Shown piece after piece: positions 1 through 9,278 of a DNA stretch of 64,000 nt. A model generated the notes under the pieces. That model made no database searches. It was not told the origin of the DNA and worked only from the letters and a program-made list of their open reading frames with translations. The stretch is from Rhizobium sp. 9140 (GTDB lineage Bacteria > Pseudomonadota > Alphaproteobacteria > Rhizobiales > Rhizobiaceae). Each line of letters opens with the position of its first letter. Positions within the stretch are counted from its first letter, which is position 1. The stretch is from assembly GCF_900067135.1 (NCBI RefSeq), contig NZ_FJUR01000002.1:547501-611500 (forward strand), read 5' to 3'. The position numbers and the translations under genes were made by a program.

Positions 1-288
1 CAGCGCCGCCGCCCTCGTTGGTGTGCGGTTTATAGATCCGGCGATGACGTTTCGTCAACAGTCTCAGTCCGAAAAACTTCATAAAAGTGACAAGCCATTG
101 TAATGTCTGGCGAATTCCAGCCGGAACCATTCCCGCCCGGTTCCACCAACGAAAACGACGCCCGGAGCAGAAAGCTCGGGCGTCGTTTGGAAGACGTATC
201 AGTAGCGGGATCGGGTAGAGGCTCCGGAAACGACATCGGCGCGGCTGCGATCTTGTCGCGGCCGCGCCGATGGGGAGCGTTGCTGGTA
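1..288. other. Intergenic region downstream of minE
   Basis: I see no convincing gene here. The short reading frames have no ribosome binding site and resemble no family I recognise. The only clear structure is the hairpin annotated separately at 154-187. Confidence 0.5.
154..187 (-). terminator. Rho-independent terminator of minCDE
   Basis: An 11-bp perfect inverted repeat (AACGACGCCCG at 154-164, CGGGCGTCGTT at 177-187) is extended inward by a 3-bp stem with one bulged base. Read on the minus strand the stem is followed by a T run (complement of the A run at 152-155). It lies about 100 bp beyond the minE stop codon, so it fits as the end of the minCDE transcript. Confidence 0.8.
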
Positions 289-549
289 TCAGGCCGCCTG
301 CTTGGTGGCGTCCAGCGGGATCTCGACGTCGATCTCCAGGATCGACATATGTTCGTCCCGGTCCATCTTCACATGAACCTTGTCGCTGTCGATCTGCACA
401 TGCTTGGCGATGACAGCGAGGATTTCCTCGCGCAGGATGGCGACGAGGTCGGAACCGGCGGCACCGCGTTCATGCGCAAGCAGAACCTGCAGCCGCTCGC
501 GCGCCATCGGCGCGGACCTCTGTTTGGTGAAAAGGCGGAAAATGCTCAT
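289..549 (-). CDS. minE: Cell division topological specificity factor MinE
   Basis: An 86-residue protein of usual MinE length. It begins with the short membrane-targeting stretch MSIFRLF, followed by the helical MinD-binding segment ([18 protein letters not shown]) and the C-terminal dimerisation domain. In known systems MinE stimulates the ATPase of MinD and drives pole-to-pole oscillation, which keeps the MinC division inhibitor away from mid-cell. The start is the ATG at 549, which overlaps the minD stop by four bases (ATGA). Longer upstream starts would run into minD and add non-homologous sequence. It is the last gene of minC-minD-minE and is followed by a strong hairpin terminator. Confidence 0.96.
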   Translation of the reverse strand: MSIFRLFTKQRSAPMARERLQVLLAHERGAAGSDLVAILREEILAVIAKHVQIDSDKVHVKMDRDEHMSILEIDVEIPLDATKQAA

Positions 550-1361
550 GCAGCCCTCCGTGCGAAGATCTTGCCGAACAGGCTGCGCTTTTCGCCGGGG
601 ATCGTGACCGGCAGGGTTTCGCCTGCAAGACGGCGTGCGGCGTCGAAATAGGCCATCGCAGGGGGGCAACGCACGTCTGCGAGCGTGACCGGTGCGCCGA
701 TGTTGGAAGCGCGAAGCACATCCATGCTTTCCGGGATGATGCCGAGCAGCGGGATGGACAGGATTTCGAGCACGTCCTCCACCTTCAGCATGTCACCACG
801 CTCCGCGCGGACCGGATCGTAGCGGGTGAGGAGCAAGTGCTTTTCCATACGCTCGCCGTTTTCGGCCTTCAGCGTCTTGGAATCCAGCAGGCCGATGATG
901 CGATCGCTGTCGCGGACGGACGAGACTTCCGGATTGGTGACGACGACGGCGACATCCGCATGGCGCATGGCCAGCGTTGCCCCGCGCTCGATACCGGCTG
1001 GGCTGTCGCAAATAATCCAGTCGAAATGCTGCTTCAGCTCGGCGATGACGCGTTCGACGCCCTCTTCCGTGAGATTGTCCTTGTCGCGCGTCTGCGATGC
1101 CGGCAGCAGGAACAGGGTTTCCAACCGCTTGTCGCGGATCAGCGCCTGCGGCAGTTTGGCGTCGCCCTGGATGACGTTGATCAGATCGTAGACGACGCGG
1201 CGTTCCGCACCCATCACCAGATCGAGGTTGCGCAGCCCGACATCGAAATCGACCACGACGACCTTTTCATTCCTCTGAGCCAGGGCGGCACCGAGGGCGG
1301 CCGTGGACGTGGTCTTGCCGACCCCACCCTTGCCTGACGTAACGACGATGACTTTCCCCAT
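546..1361 (-). CDS. minD: Septum site-determining ATPase MinD
   Basis: A 271-residue ParA/MinD-type ATPase. The deviant Walker A motif [10 protein letters not shown] is at residues 9-18 and a switch region with CDSPAGIE lies in the middle. The C-terminus ([14 protein letters not shown]) is the basic amphipathic helix that anchors MinD to the inner membrane when ATP is bound. MinD recruits MinC to inhibit FtsZ and is released by MinE. The start at 1361 is where homology to the family begins; an in-frame extension to 1433 would add 24 unrelated residues. It lies between minC (29 bp gap) and minE (four-base overlap). Confidence 0.97.
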   Translation of the reverse strand: MGKVIVVTSGKGGVGKTTSTAALGAALAQRNEKVVVVDFDVGLRNLDLVMGAERRVVYDLINVIQGDAKLPQALIRDKRLETLFLLPASQTRDKDNLTEEGVERVIAELKQHFDWIICDSPAGIERGATLAMRHADVAVVVTNPEVSSVRDSDRIIGLLDSKTLKAENGERMEKHLLLTRYDPVRAERGDMLKVEDVLEILSIPLLGIIPESMDVLRASNIGAPVTLADVRCPPAMAYFDAARRLAGETLPVTIPGEKRSLFGKIFARRAA

Positions 1362-1390
1362 CTTGCTCTCCTGTTTTGGCCGTATCCGGC

Positions 1391-2137
1391 TCACTTGAGT
1401 TTCTCTGCCATGATCGCATCGTCCTCTAGCCACAGCTGGACGGGTTGTCCGCGGAGACCAGGGGCCATGTCTTCGGCCATTTTGTAGACGCCATCGATCG
1501 CGACCAGTTCGGCCTCGAGCTTCCGGCAGAAGATTCGTGCGGTGGCGTTGCCGACGGCGCCCGCCATGGCGCGGCCGCGCAGCGCGCCGTAGATATGGAT
1601 CGACCCACCCGCGATGATCTCGGCGCCCGAGGCCACCGAACCGACGACGGTGACATCGCCTTCCGTAAAGACGACGGATTGCCCGGACCTGACCGGTTCG
1701 CGGATGACGAGCGACTGGAGCGCCGGGCGGGGTTCTTCTGCACGGACCTCACCGGTCTCGGGTTCCCTATCGTTCGTCGTCCCGGTTTCGGCCGGATCGC
1801 TGGTCGTCACCTCGAAGTCGGAGGCCGGACGTCCACCCTTCAACGCCGGGGGCATTCCGGGCGCGATCGCGGAGGGACGCGCGCCTTCGATGCCCATGAT
1901 GCTGACATTGCGGCTGGTCAGTTCATCGACCAGCTCTCTCAACTGGGTCCGGTCAAGCTTCAGATCGGCGACATCCAGAACGGCTGGGCGGCCGAAGAAG
2001 AAGCCGGCAGAACGCGCGGCGAGGTCGTCCAGCCGGATCAGCCACGCATCGAGCGGCAGGTCCGGGGAGAGAACGACCGCGAGAAAGGAGCGGCCCTTGA
2101 TACGGATCGAGCGGGCGTCTGTTGGCACTTTGTTCAT
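1391..2137 (-). CDS. minC: Septum site-determining protein MinC
   Basis: A 248-residue MinC. The N-terminal domain (residues 1 to about 90) is the FtsZ-antagonising part. A variable linker rich in Glu, Pro and Thr follows, then a C-terminal beta-helical domain (about 145-235) with the typical run VVGSVASGAEIIAGGSIHIYG and a GRAMAG turn, which dimerises and binds MinD. It is the first gene of the operon. The AT-rich stretch 2138-2200 upstream is the likely promoter, shared with the divergent kinase-like gene. The length and gene order are normal for rhizobia. Confidence 0.95.
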   Translation of the reverse strand: MNKVPTDARSIRIKGRSFLAVVLSPDLPLDAWLIRLDDLAARSAGFFFGRPAVLDVADLKLDRTQLRELVDELTSRNVSIMGIEGARPSAIAPGMPPALKGGRPASDFEVTTSDPAETGTTNDREPETGEVRAEEPRPALQSLVIREPVRSGQSVVFTEGDVTVVGSVASGAEIIAGGSIHIYGALRGRAMAGAVGNATARIFCRKLEAELVAIDGVYKMAEDMAPGLRGQPVQLWLEDDAIMAEKLK

Positions 2138-2344
2138 CTAGGTTAAGGATTCGTTTACAATATGTATCGCTAGGACGGTTAACGAAAGGTTAACAGGAAC
2201 GGCCTTGCCCAAGGCTTGCGAAATGGTCGTAAGCGGCTGTTTCCATCCCATTTTAGGGGTTTCGGCGATGCCGGGCGGAGCCTCACGGGAACATCCGCTG
2301 CAGCGGTACGTTGCGAGCGCACTTGCAGATGAAGGGATCGATGA
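2138..2344. promoter_or_regulatory. Divergent promoter region minC / ROK-like gene
   Basis: A 207-bp intergenic stretch between minC (minus) and the kinase-like gene (plus). The half next to minC is AT-rich (TTAACGAAAGGTTAAC around 2179-2194 is a near-palindrome). No specific regulator site can be named. Confidence 0.4.
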
Positions 2345-2347
2345 TTG

Positions 2348-3439
2348 ATGGGTACGTCAAAGACTGCGACACAGGATCAGGCCGCCGGACCCCTGACGAA
2401 TGGAGCCCTCGACTTACCAGCCCTCAACATCGACGATTACAACATCGAGGTTCGCGACAGGCAAGGCTTCATCGGCGACAAGGCGACGAAGGGTAAGTTT
2501 CGCGAGAAGCTGCATCGCTGGCGAAAGGTGATGCGTGAGGTGGGCATCGACCCGATCGGGAAGGTTGCGACAGCCGATCTTCCCAAGCGCGACATCGATG
2601 CACTGCTCAAGGGTAAGGACGCGCAGGCGGCAGCGTTGGTGTGGAGTGCGATCGAGGATTTCTCACAGGAATTTGCCGATGTCGTTGCGTGCTTCCTGAA
2701 GCAGAAGCATTGGGCTGGCACCGAACGGATCGTGGTCGGGGGCGGCTTTCGTCAGAGCCGCTCCGGCGAACTTGCCATTGCACGCACGGAGATGCTGCTT
2801 GCCGAGCGCGACGTGAACGTCCATCTGGTCCCGGTGGTTCATCACCCTGACGATGCCGGGCTGATCGGTTCGGTTCACCTGATGCCCGCATGGATGCTAA
2901 AGGGGCACAAGGCGATCTTCGCCGTCGATATCGGCGGCACGAATATTCGCGCCGGTGTTGTCGACCTCGGCAAGGCGAAGAGCGACGACAAGCACTATCT
3001 GGAAGAAGCGGCTGTCTGGCAATCGGAGATCTGGCGGCATTCGGCTGATCGTCCAAGCCGTAGTGTGGCCGTCGAGCGTCTGATCGCGATGCTAAAGGAC
3101 CTGATCGCACGCGCCGAGAAGGAGAAGCTGGCGCCGGCGCCGCTGATCGGTATCGGTTGCCCAGGCATCATCCAAGCGGACGGATCGATCGAGCGCGGCG
3201 GGCAGAATCTCCCAGGCGGAAATTGGGAGAGCGACATCTTCAACCTGCCCGCCGCGATCAAGAAGGCCATTCCCGAGATCGACGGACACGAGACCTTCGT
3301 AATGATGCACAACGATGCCGTCGTTCAGGGGCTGTCGCAGATCCCTTTCATGCACGACGTCTCCAAATGGGCCGTGCTGACCATTGGTACCGGCCTCGGC
3401 AACGCCCATTTCGTCAACAAGGCGAAGGCCCATACGTAA
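2348..3439 (+). CDS. ROK-family sugar kinase-like protein with permuted motif order
   Basis: A 363-residue protein carrying all the main ROK kinase motifs in rotated order. The part that is normally C-terminal comes first: a helical stretch, VGGGF at about 130-134 and DDAGLIG at about 168-174. The part that is normally N-terminal follows: the phosphate loop DIGGT at about 194-198, GCPG at 270, HNDA with the presumed catalytic Asp323, and GTGLGN at 347-352. The chain ends 11 residues after that motif. The ROK zinc motif (CxCGxxGC) is not visible. By analogy it may phosphorylate a hexose using ATP. The start could be the ATG at 2348 or the TTG at 2345; a GAAGGGA Shine-Dalgarno lies at 2331. No sugar transporter is adjacent, so the substrate is unknown. 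Confidence 0.75.
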   Translation: MGTSKTATQDQAAGPLTNGALDLPALNIDDYNIEVRDRQGFIGDKATKGKFREKLHRWRKVMREVGIDPIGKVATADLPKRDIDALLKGKDAQAAALVWSAIEDFSQEFADVVACFLKQKHWAGTERIVVGGGFRQSRSGELAIARTEMLLAERDVNVHLVPVVHHPDDAGLIGSVHLMPAWMLKGHKAIFAVDIGGTNIRAGVVDLGKAKSDDKHYLEEAAVWQSEIWRHSADRPSRSVAVERLIAMLKDLIARAEKEKLAPAPLIGIGCPGIIQADGSIERGGQNLPGGNWESDIFNLPAAIKKAIPEIDGHETFVMMHNDAVVQGLSQIPFMHDVSKWAVLTIGTGLGNAHFVNKAKAHT

Positions 3440-3531
3440 GCGCTGAGCCCGTCGTTGCCGAACTTGTGAAGCGACGTAGGTCCTGTTCCGCTTTACCTTC
3501 AGCGGCAACGGGATGAGAGGGAGACTTTTCG

Positions 3532-4419
3532 ATGACGCGTCTGACGGCCAGAGATTTCGATCCGGAACTGCTGGAACTTTACGACTACTATGCGCATGGG
3601 AAGATCTCCAAGCGCGAGTTCCTCGACCGCGCAGCCAAGTTTGCAATCGGCGGACTGACGGCCGCGGCCATTCTCTCCTCCATGAGCCCCGACTACGCAC
3701 TGGCGCAGCAGGTCGCCTTTGCCGATCCCGACATCGCTGCAGAGTATATCACTTATCCCTCCCCCAGGGGGCATGGCGAGGTTCGAGGCTATCTCGTGCG
3801 GCCGGTCAAGGCGCAGGGTAAGGTTCCAGCCGTCGTGATTGTGCATGAGAACCGCGGCCTCAACCCCTACATCGAAGACGTCGCACGGCGTGCGGCGAAG
3901 GCTGGCTTCATCGCCTTGGCGCCCGATGGCTTAAGCTCCGTCGGCGGCTATCCCGGCAATGACGAAAAAGGGCGCGAACTTCAAAAGAGCGTCGATCCGA
4001 CGAAGCTGATGAACGATTTCTTTGCCGCCGTCGAGTTCATGATGACGCACGACGCCGCGACCGGAAAAGTCGGCATGACCGGTTTCTGCTATGGCGGTGG
4101 CGTTTCCAATGCAACGGCCGTTGCCTATCCGGAACTGGCCGCCGCCGTGCCGTTCTATGGCCGTCAGCCGAAAGCCGAGGACGTGCCGCGCATCAAGGCG
4201 CCCTTGCTTCTGCATTACGGCGAGTTGGACAAAGGCGTCAACGAGGGCTGGCCACCTTACGAGGCAGCCCTGAAAGCGGCGGGCACGACCTATGAGGCCT
4301 ATATTTATTCCGGCGCCAACCACGGATTCCACAATGACTCGACGCCACGCTATGACGAGGCTGCGGCCGAGCTTGCCTGGGACCGGACGATCGCCTGGTT
4401 CAATCGGTATCTGGCATAG
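3532..4419 (+). CDS. Dienelactone hydrolase family protein (YghX-like)
   Basis: A 295-residue alpha/beta hydrolase of the dienelactone hydrolase group. The catalytic triad is visible as Cys186 in GFCYGG, Asp233 in GELDKG and His264 in GANHGFH. An N-terminal extension (residues 1-60) contains [16 protein letters not shown] followed by a hydrophobic stretch and ALAQQ, which looks like a Tat-type export signal, though the twin arginines are not canonical. Family members hydrolyse dienelactones or related esters; this branch is poorly characterised. A GAGAGGGAG Shine-Dalgarno lies just upstream. The 92-bp gap after the kinase-like gene allows co-transcription, but no functional link is evident. 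Confidence 0.85.
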   Translation: MTRLTARDFDPELLELYDYYAHGKISKREFLDRAAKFAIGGLTAAAILSSMSPDYALAQQVAFADPDIAAEYITYPSPRGHGEVRGYLVRPVKAQGKVPAVVIVHENRGLNPYIEDVARRAAKAGFIALAPDGLSSVGGYPGNDEKGRELQKSVDPTKLMNDFFAAVEFMMTHDAATGKVGMTGFCYGGGVSNATAVAYPELAAAVPFYGRQPKAEDVPRIKAPLLLHYGELDKGVNEGWPPYEAALKAAGTTYEAYIYSGANHGFHNDSTPRYDEAAAELAWDRTIAWFNRYLA

Positions 4420-4461
4420 GGCGCCGAGCGGCCAGACAAGCTCTTACAGCGATGCCGATCC

Positions 4462-6192
4462 TCAGACGCCCTCGGCAAGCGGCGCCTGAAGACGGCGGTA
4501 GCGACTGTCGGGCATAGCGAGCAGATCGGCATGCGTGCCCTGTTCGGCAATCCGTCCATCCTCCACCACCATGATGCGGTCGGCATTGGCGATCGTCGCC
4601 AGCCGATGAGCGATCACGAGGGTGGTGCGCCCTTCCGCAAGCTCGCTCAGGGACTGCTGGATGGCGCGCTCGGTTTCCGTATCGAGTGCCGAGGTCGCTT
4701 CGTCCAGAATGAGGATCGGCGGATTCTTGAGAAAGATGCGCGCGATCGCCAGCCTCTGCTTCTGCCCGCCGGACAGCTTGACACCGCGTTCGCCGATCAC
4801 CGTTTCCAGCCCCTCCGGCAGCGCCGCGATGACGGCGTCGAGACGTGCGCGTTTGGCGGCCTCGAGAATATCGGCTTCGGATGCGCCCAGGCGCCCATAG
4901 GCGATATTCTCACGGATCGTTCCGGCGAAGAGGAAGACGTCCTGCTGGACGATGCCGATGTTGGAGCGCAGCGATCTCAGCGTCATGTCGCGAATGTCGA
5001 TGCCGTCGATGGTGATTGTCCCCTCGGTGATGTCGTAAAACCGCGGAAGCAGCGAGCAGATGGTGGTCTTGCCAGCGCCTGATGGCCCGACGAAGGCGAC
5101 GGTCTCGCCTGCGCGCACAGAAAGGTCGAGATCGCGCAGGATCGAGCGTCCGCCCTGGTAGCCGAAGCCGGCACCGCGATAGACAATATCGCCTCTCAGA
5201 CGATCGACCGGCACCGCATCGGCGCGATCGGCGATGTCTGGTTCGGTCTGCAGAAACTGCTGGTAGCGCTGGAACCCGGCAATGCCCTTCGGATAGGTCT
5301 CGATGACGGAGTTGATCTTGTCGATCGGACGGAAGAACACGCCGACGAGGAGCAGGAAGCCGACGAAGCCGCCTGCGGTAAGTTCGCCACGAACCACGAA
5401 CCATGCACCCGCCAGCATCACCGCCACCTGCACGAGGCGCATCGAGAGATAGGAGAGCGAGGTCGATGCCGCCATGAACTTGTAGGCTTCGAGCTTGGTG
5501 CGCTGGTAACCGGCATTGTTCTGCGCGAACAACGCGCGCTCATGATCCTCGTTCGCAAAGGCCTGAACGACGCGAATGCCGCCGACATTCTCCTCGATGC
5601 GCGCGTTGAACTCGGCGACCTTGCCGTAGAGCGCATGCGAATTGACCGTCATCCGCGTTCCATAGCGCGTGGTGACGAAGGCGGCGAGCGGTACGATGAG
5701 CGCCGTGATCAGCGCGAGGGGCACATGCACGAACATCATCAGGATGAAGGCGCCGACGAGCGTCATGACCGCGATGAAGACATCCTCGGGTCCGTGATGG
5801 GCCACCTCGCCGATTTCGTCGAGGTCCTTCGTCAGCCGCGCGACGAGATGGCCGGTCTTGTGGTTGTCGAAATAGCCGAAAGAGAGTTTCTGAAGATGGT
5901 CAAAGGCCTTGCGCCGCATCTCCGTCTCGATGCGGATACCGAGCATGTGCCCCCAATAGGTGACCACGACCTGAAGGCCGGCATTCACGACATAGATGAC
6001 GAGCAGGCCGAGACCGGCAAGACCGATCAGGCTGAACTGGTTGGTCGGCAGCAGCCGGTCGACGAAGAGCTTGACGGCAAGCGGGAAGACCAGTTCAAGC
6101 AGACCCGCCGAGATCGCGCAGGAGAAATCCAGCAGGAAGAGATTGCGGTGCGGCCGATAATAGGTGGCAAACTGCCTGATAAGATCATTCAT
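4462..6192 (-). CDS. MsbA-like ABC exporter (fused membrane and ATPase domains)
   Basis: A 576-residue half-transporter. About 310 residues form a six-helix type IV exporter membrane domain, followed by an ABC ATPase with Walker A GPSGAGKTT, signature LSGGQKQR, Walker B ILILDEATSALD and the switch His in IAHR. It should act as a homodimer in the inner membrane, exporting a lipid, glycan or drug; the substrate cannot be read from the sequence. The start at 6192 (MNDLIRQF) is where the membrane domain begins; the 59-residue in-frame extension upstream crosses the terminator hairpin of the preceding gene and is rejected. It is convergent with the hydrolase gene, with a 42-bp gap. Confidence 0.9.
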   Translation of the reverse strand: MNDLIRQFATYYRPHRNLFLLDFSCAISAGLLELVFPLAVKLFVDRLLPTNQFSLIGLAGLGLLVIYVVNAGLQVVVTYWGHMLGIRIETEMRRKAFDHLQKLSFGYFDNHKTGHLVARLTKDLDEIGEVAHHGPEDVFIAVMTLVGAFILMMFVHVPLALITALIVPLAAFVTTRYGTRMTVNSHALYGKVAEFNARIEENVGGIRVVQAFANEDHERALFAQNNAGYQRTKLEAYKFMAASTSLSYLSMRLVQVAVMLAGAWFVVRGELTAGGFVGFLLLVGVFFRPIDKINSVIETYPKGIAGFQRYQQFLQTEPDIADRADAVPVDRLRGDIVYRGAGFGYQGGRSILRDLDLSVRAGETVAFVGPSGAGKTTICSLLPRFYDITEGTITIDGIDIRDMTLRSLRSNIGIVQQDVFLFAGTIRENIAYGRLGASEADILEAAKRARLDAVIAALPEGLETVIGERGVKLSGGQKQRLAIARIFLKNPPILILDEATSALDTETERAIQQSLSELAEGRTTLVIAHRLATIANADRIMVVEDGRIAEQGTHADLLAMPDSRYRRLQAPLAEGV

Positions 6193-6340
6193 GCCGTGGC
6201 TCTTGATACGCGTGTGGCCGCTCCGCAGAAAGCCGATGCAGCCTTCTAACGCATGTTGCCCGAAAGTATGCAGCGGTTCGGGAGCCGAACATGCGTCCGG
6301 CGGAAGATGTAGAGCAAAGACCCAACGGACTGAAAACGAT

Positions 6341-6369
6341 ATGCGGGCAAGCTGGTGGCTTGCCCGCAT
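6341..6369 (-). terminator. Terminator of the heme receptor gene
   Basis: A 12-bp perfect stem (ATGCGGGCAAGC at 6341-6352, GCTTGCCCGCAT at 6358-6369) with a 5-base loop. On the minus strand it is followed after four bases by a T run (complement of AAAA near 6333). It lies 63 bp beyond the receptor stop codon. Confidence 0.75.
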
Positions 6370-6431
6370 CTTAACCTCGCGATTGTGTCCTCGAGGTCAC
6401 GCAGAGGAGAATATGGGCTCTCTCCGTCGGC

Positions 6432-8636
6432 TCAGAACTTCTGCGTCAGGGAAATCTTGAAATAGCGTCCGGCTTCCGAATAAAACTCGGATGCGTTGGC
6501 GATTTCCTTGACTTCGAGAGCGTCGAAATAGGTCTTGTCGAACAGATTGTAGACGCCGCCCTGAATGCGCAGGCCCTTGGTCTGCTCAGGCTCCCACCAG
6601 CCGGTCAGGTTGACGATGCCGTAGCCGCCCGGCTTGGTTGCGGCAATGGAATCGTCGTCCACGGCAGCGGCGGTGACGAGGCTGAGATCCGTTCCCCAGA
6701 ACGCGGTATTGTAACCGACGCCGACGATCGCCTTCAGCGGCGCGACCGAGGCGAGCAGTTCGTCCGTGTCGAGATCGGTCCCGCGGGCATAGGCGAGCGA
6801 TCCGTGGAGGTCGATACCGGACGAGAAGGTCTTCTGCGCGCGGGCCTCGACGCCGGAAATCCGGACACGGGCGCGGTTGAAGTATTCGATGCTTCCGACG
6901 CGATACCCTGCCTCGGGCGTCGTTTCCGTGTCGATGAAGTTCTTGTAGCGCGTGGTGTAGGCCGCAATCCGCCCGCCGAAATCCTCATCGCCGAAGTTCG
7001 CGCCTGCTTCGAAGCCGTAGCTCGTTTCGGGGTCGAGATCCGGATTGCCGATCTGCCTGTAGAGCGGTGCATTGTCATAGTTGCTGTAGAGTTGCGAGAC
7101 GTTCGGCGCCTTGAAACCCGTGGTGACCTGCGCGAACAGTTCGACATCCGGGCGTACCTGCCAGGCGGCGCGGAGCTTCGGAGAAAGCCGGAAATCGCTC
7201 TGGCCCTCGGGAAGATCCGGGCTGTTGCCGATGCTGGTATAGGTCGAGGTTTCCTGCGGATCGTGGCGATACCAGTCGAGGCGCAGGCCGGGGGTCAGAG
7301 ACACCCCGCTATTGCCGAGGCCGATCTTGTCTTCCGCAAAGAGGCCTACCATCAGGCTGTCGGTGTCGGGCATATCCGAGCGGTTGTTGTGATAGTTGGC
7401 GCAGGCCGGCGCGAAAACGACGTCGCAGGTGTCGTCGCCCTTCTGGTACTGGCTTGTCCGGGTAAAGTCGATATTGCCGCCGAAGGTGACCTGATGATCG
7501 AGCAGGCCGGTATCGAAGCTGGAATTGGCATAACCGCTTGCGCCGTAGGAGCGTGCTTCGTTATCGCTGGAACGCATATAGGTGCCGATCGGGCCTGTCA
7601 GGCGCGTGCCGTGCGTGCCTTCGATGCGCTCCGCCCTCTGAAAATAGACGGTGGCAAAAGCGCTGTCGATCCAGCTGTCGCCGCTCGTTGCGTCGAAGAA
7701 ATAGTCGAGCGACAGGCGATCGCGCTTCTTGTCAGAATCGCGGTCATAGTCATCGGCCTGGTAGGTCCCACCCTGCGTCTGACGCAGGTTCGTGGTCGTG
7801 TTCTGGTCGTAGTGCTCGGCCGTCATGCCGATCGTGTGGCCGCCTTCCAGCGACTGACGGACCTTGAAGAGAATGTTGCGACGGTTGAGATCCATCGGAT
7901 CTGCCTCGGTGCGGGTCGCACCGTAACCGCCGACATCCCCGCCCGTCTCCTCTTCGCGTCCATACTTGTAGGAGGTCTGGAAGAGCACGGAGGTATTGTC
8001 GAAGCGCTTGGCGACGGCTGCGGCGCCGATCAGCGAACGGTCTGAGCCGTCATAGCCGAGCTTGGCGACGCCACCGACGGTGGCTCCGTCCGCAATCAGG
8101 TCTTCCGGCTCCAGCGTGCGCAGGATGACGGCACCGCCGAGAGCCCCCGAGCCCGCACGGCTGGAATCGGCACCTCGCAGGATATCGACGGTGCCGAGTG
8201 ACGCGAAGTCGTAGGTATCGACACCGCCCTGTGAGTTGCGCACGCCGTCCGACAAATACGGCACCGGAATGCCGTCGATCGTCGTCAGGACGCGGTCGGC
8301 TTCCAGGCCGCGGATATTGACGCTTTTCGTTGCCGAAACGAAGCTGACGCCCGGCTCCGTGGTATCGCCGAGGTCGTCGAGATCGTCGATATCCTTCTCG
8401 GCGATCTGTTCGGCCGTGGTGCGGGTCGCGAGCGGGGAATCTTCCGGGGCGCCCTGCCGCACGCGCTTGCCCTTGACGATGATCGTCGGCAGCGCCGTCT
8501 GCTCCTGCGAAGCGGCCGTGCCCTGCGCCGGAGGCGCATTCTGGGCGAAGACCGGCGACGTCATGGACGCAAACGCGCTGACGACCACGAGAGATGAGCA
8601 GGCAAGGAGTAGTGACCGCAAGCCCCGGGATACCAT
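6432..8636 (-). CDS. TonB-dependent heme/hemoglobin receptor (ShmR/HmuR-like)
   Basis: A 734-residue outer-membrane receptor. A signal peptide (about 1-32, ending SPVFAQ) is followed by the plug domain with a TonB-box-like region (LPTIIVKGKR), the plug motif VNIRGLEADRVLTTIDG and DILRGADSSRAGSGALGG. The beta-barrel carries FKAPNVSQLY and NPDLDPETSYGFE, the region corresponding to the FRAP/NPNL box of heme receptors, and ends in the barrel signal KISLTQKF. It should import heme using TonB energy. The start at 8636 has a good AAAGGAAA Shine-Dalgarno; the 25-residue longer form is rejected. A TGA-N9-TCA element about 125 bp upstream suggests iron control. No heme ABC transporter genes are adjacent. 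Confidence 0.9.
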   Translation of the reverse strand: MVSRGLRSLLLACSSLVVVSAFASMTSPVFAQNAPPAQGTAASQEQTALPTIIVKGKRVRQGAPEDSPLATRTTAEQIAEKDIDDLDDLGDTTEPGVSFVSATKSVNIRGLEADRVLTTIDGIPVPYLSDGVRNSQGGVDTYDFASLGTVDILRGADSSRAGSGALGGAVILRTLEPEDLIADGATVGGVAKLGYDGSDRSLIGAAAVAKRFDNTSVLFQTSYKYGREEETGGDVGGYGATRTEADPMDLNRRNILFKVRQSLEGGHTIGMTAEHYDQNTTTNLRQTQGGTYQADDYDRDSDKKRDRLSLDYFFDATSGDSWIDSAFATVYFQRAERIEGTHGTRLTGPIGTYMRSSDNEARSYGASGYANSSFDTGLLDHQVTFGGNIDFTRTSQYQKGDDTCDVVFAPACANYHNNRSDMPDTDSLMVGLFAEDKIGLGNSGVSLTPGLRLDWYRHDPQETSTYTSIGNSPDLPEGQSDFRLSPKLRAAWQVRPDVELFAQVTTGFKAPNVSQLYSNYDNAPLYRQIGNPDLDPETSYGFEAGANFGDEDFGGRIAAYTTRYKNFIDTETTPEAGYRVGSIEYFNRARVRISGVEARAQKTFSSGIDLHGSLAYARGTDLDTDELLASVAPLKAIVGVGYNTAFWGTDLSLVTAAAVDDDSIAATKPGGYGIVNLTGWWEPEQTKGLRIQGGVYNLFDKTYFDALEVKEIANASEFYSEAGRYFKISLTQKF

Positions 8637-8759
8637 GTTGTTTCCTTTCAGCGGGCACACGAAAGCCTTTCGCCGCAGGGTTCTGCGGAGATGACATGAC
8701 GTGGCCGACAAGTGAACTGACAGACGGATGCCTGCCCCCGATCCGACAGCTATTAAACA

Positions 8760-8774
8760 TGAGTATTTGTGTCA
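8760..8774 (-). promoter_or_regulatory. Candidate iron-responsive (RirA IRO-type) box
   Basis: TGA at 8760-8762 and TCA at 8772-8774 are separated by exactly nine bases inside an AT-rich stretch, matching the TGA-N9-TCA form described for rhizobial iron-responsive operators. It lies upstream of the heme receptor, a typical RirA target. The motif is short, so chance occurrence is possible. Confidence 0.5.
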
Positions 8775-8931
8775 ATATTAAAAATCAGCGTCTGCGAGGA
8801 TCGCCTAGAGGCACGGCTCCTGCGAAAACCGTCGGCGACATGGACAAGATTGTGGCCGCTTCTAGTTGGTACGGGAAACGCATGGGCGAAAGCCGGAGAA
8901 GGCCACACACGACGACGAGGGAGAACTGATT

Positions 8932-9244
8932 GTGGAAAAGACCGTGATCTCGAAGATCACCTGGAAACTGATGCCGTTTCTCGGCATCCTGTACCTGATC
9001 GCCTATATCGACCGTCAGAACGTCAGCTATGCCAAGCTCGACATGGTCGGAGCGCTCGGCGCGCGAACGTTGTTCGCCCGCATCCTCTTCACTTGGGGAA
9101 TGGTCGGTAGCGCTTGCCTACTTCAGCGCCATCGCACCGATATTTTTCTCGACGGCATGCCTGACCGTTGCCGGCCTGCTCGTCATCATGACCGCGCGGA
9201 TCACGGCCCGGCGTACCGCGAGAGAAGAAACGAGCCTCGCATGA
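8932..9244 (+). pseudogene. Decayed MFS transporter gene (two large deletions)
   Basis: The 5' end is a clear MFS permease N-terminus: GTG start at 8932 with a GAGGGAGA Shine-Dalgarno, then ITWKLMPFLGILYLIAYIDRQNVSYAK. After GALG the frame jumps to ARTLFARILFTWGMV, which in intact relatives follows one or two membrane helices later. After about 9110 the same frame becomes nonsense, but the overlapping frame reads VALAYFSAIAPIFFSTACLTVAGLLV and a polar tail ending at 9244, like the last helix and tail of an MFS protein. Only about 100 codons of a roughly 430-codon gene survive. The original substrate is unknown. Confidence 0.7.
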
Positions 9245-9278
9245 ACAGAGCCGTAGCAAGCCCCTTGATCGGATATTC

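Noticed and set aside
2348..3531. Idea that the kinase-like gene is truncated or frameshifted at its 3' end
   Set aside because: No continuation of a ROK C-terminus is found in any frame before the next gene, and the missing part is present at the N-terminus.
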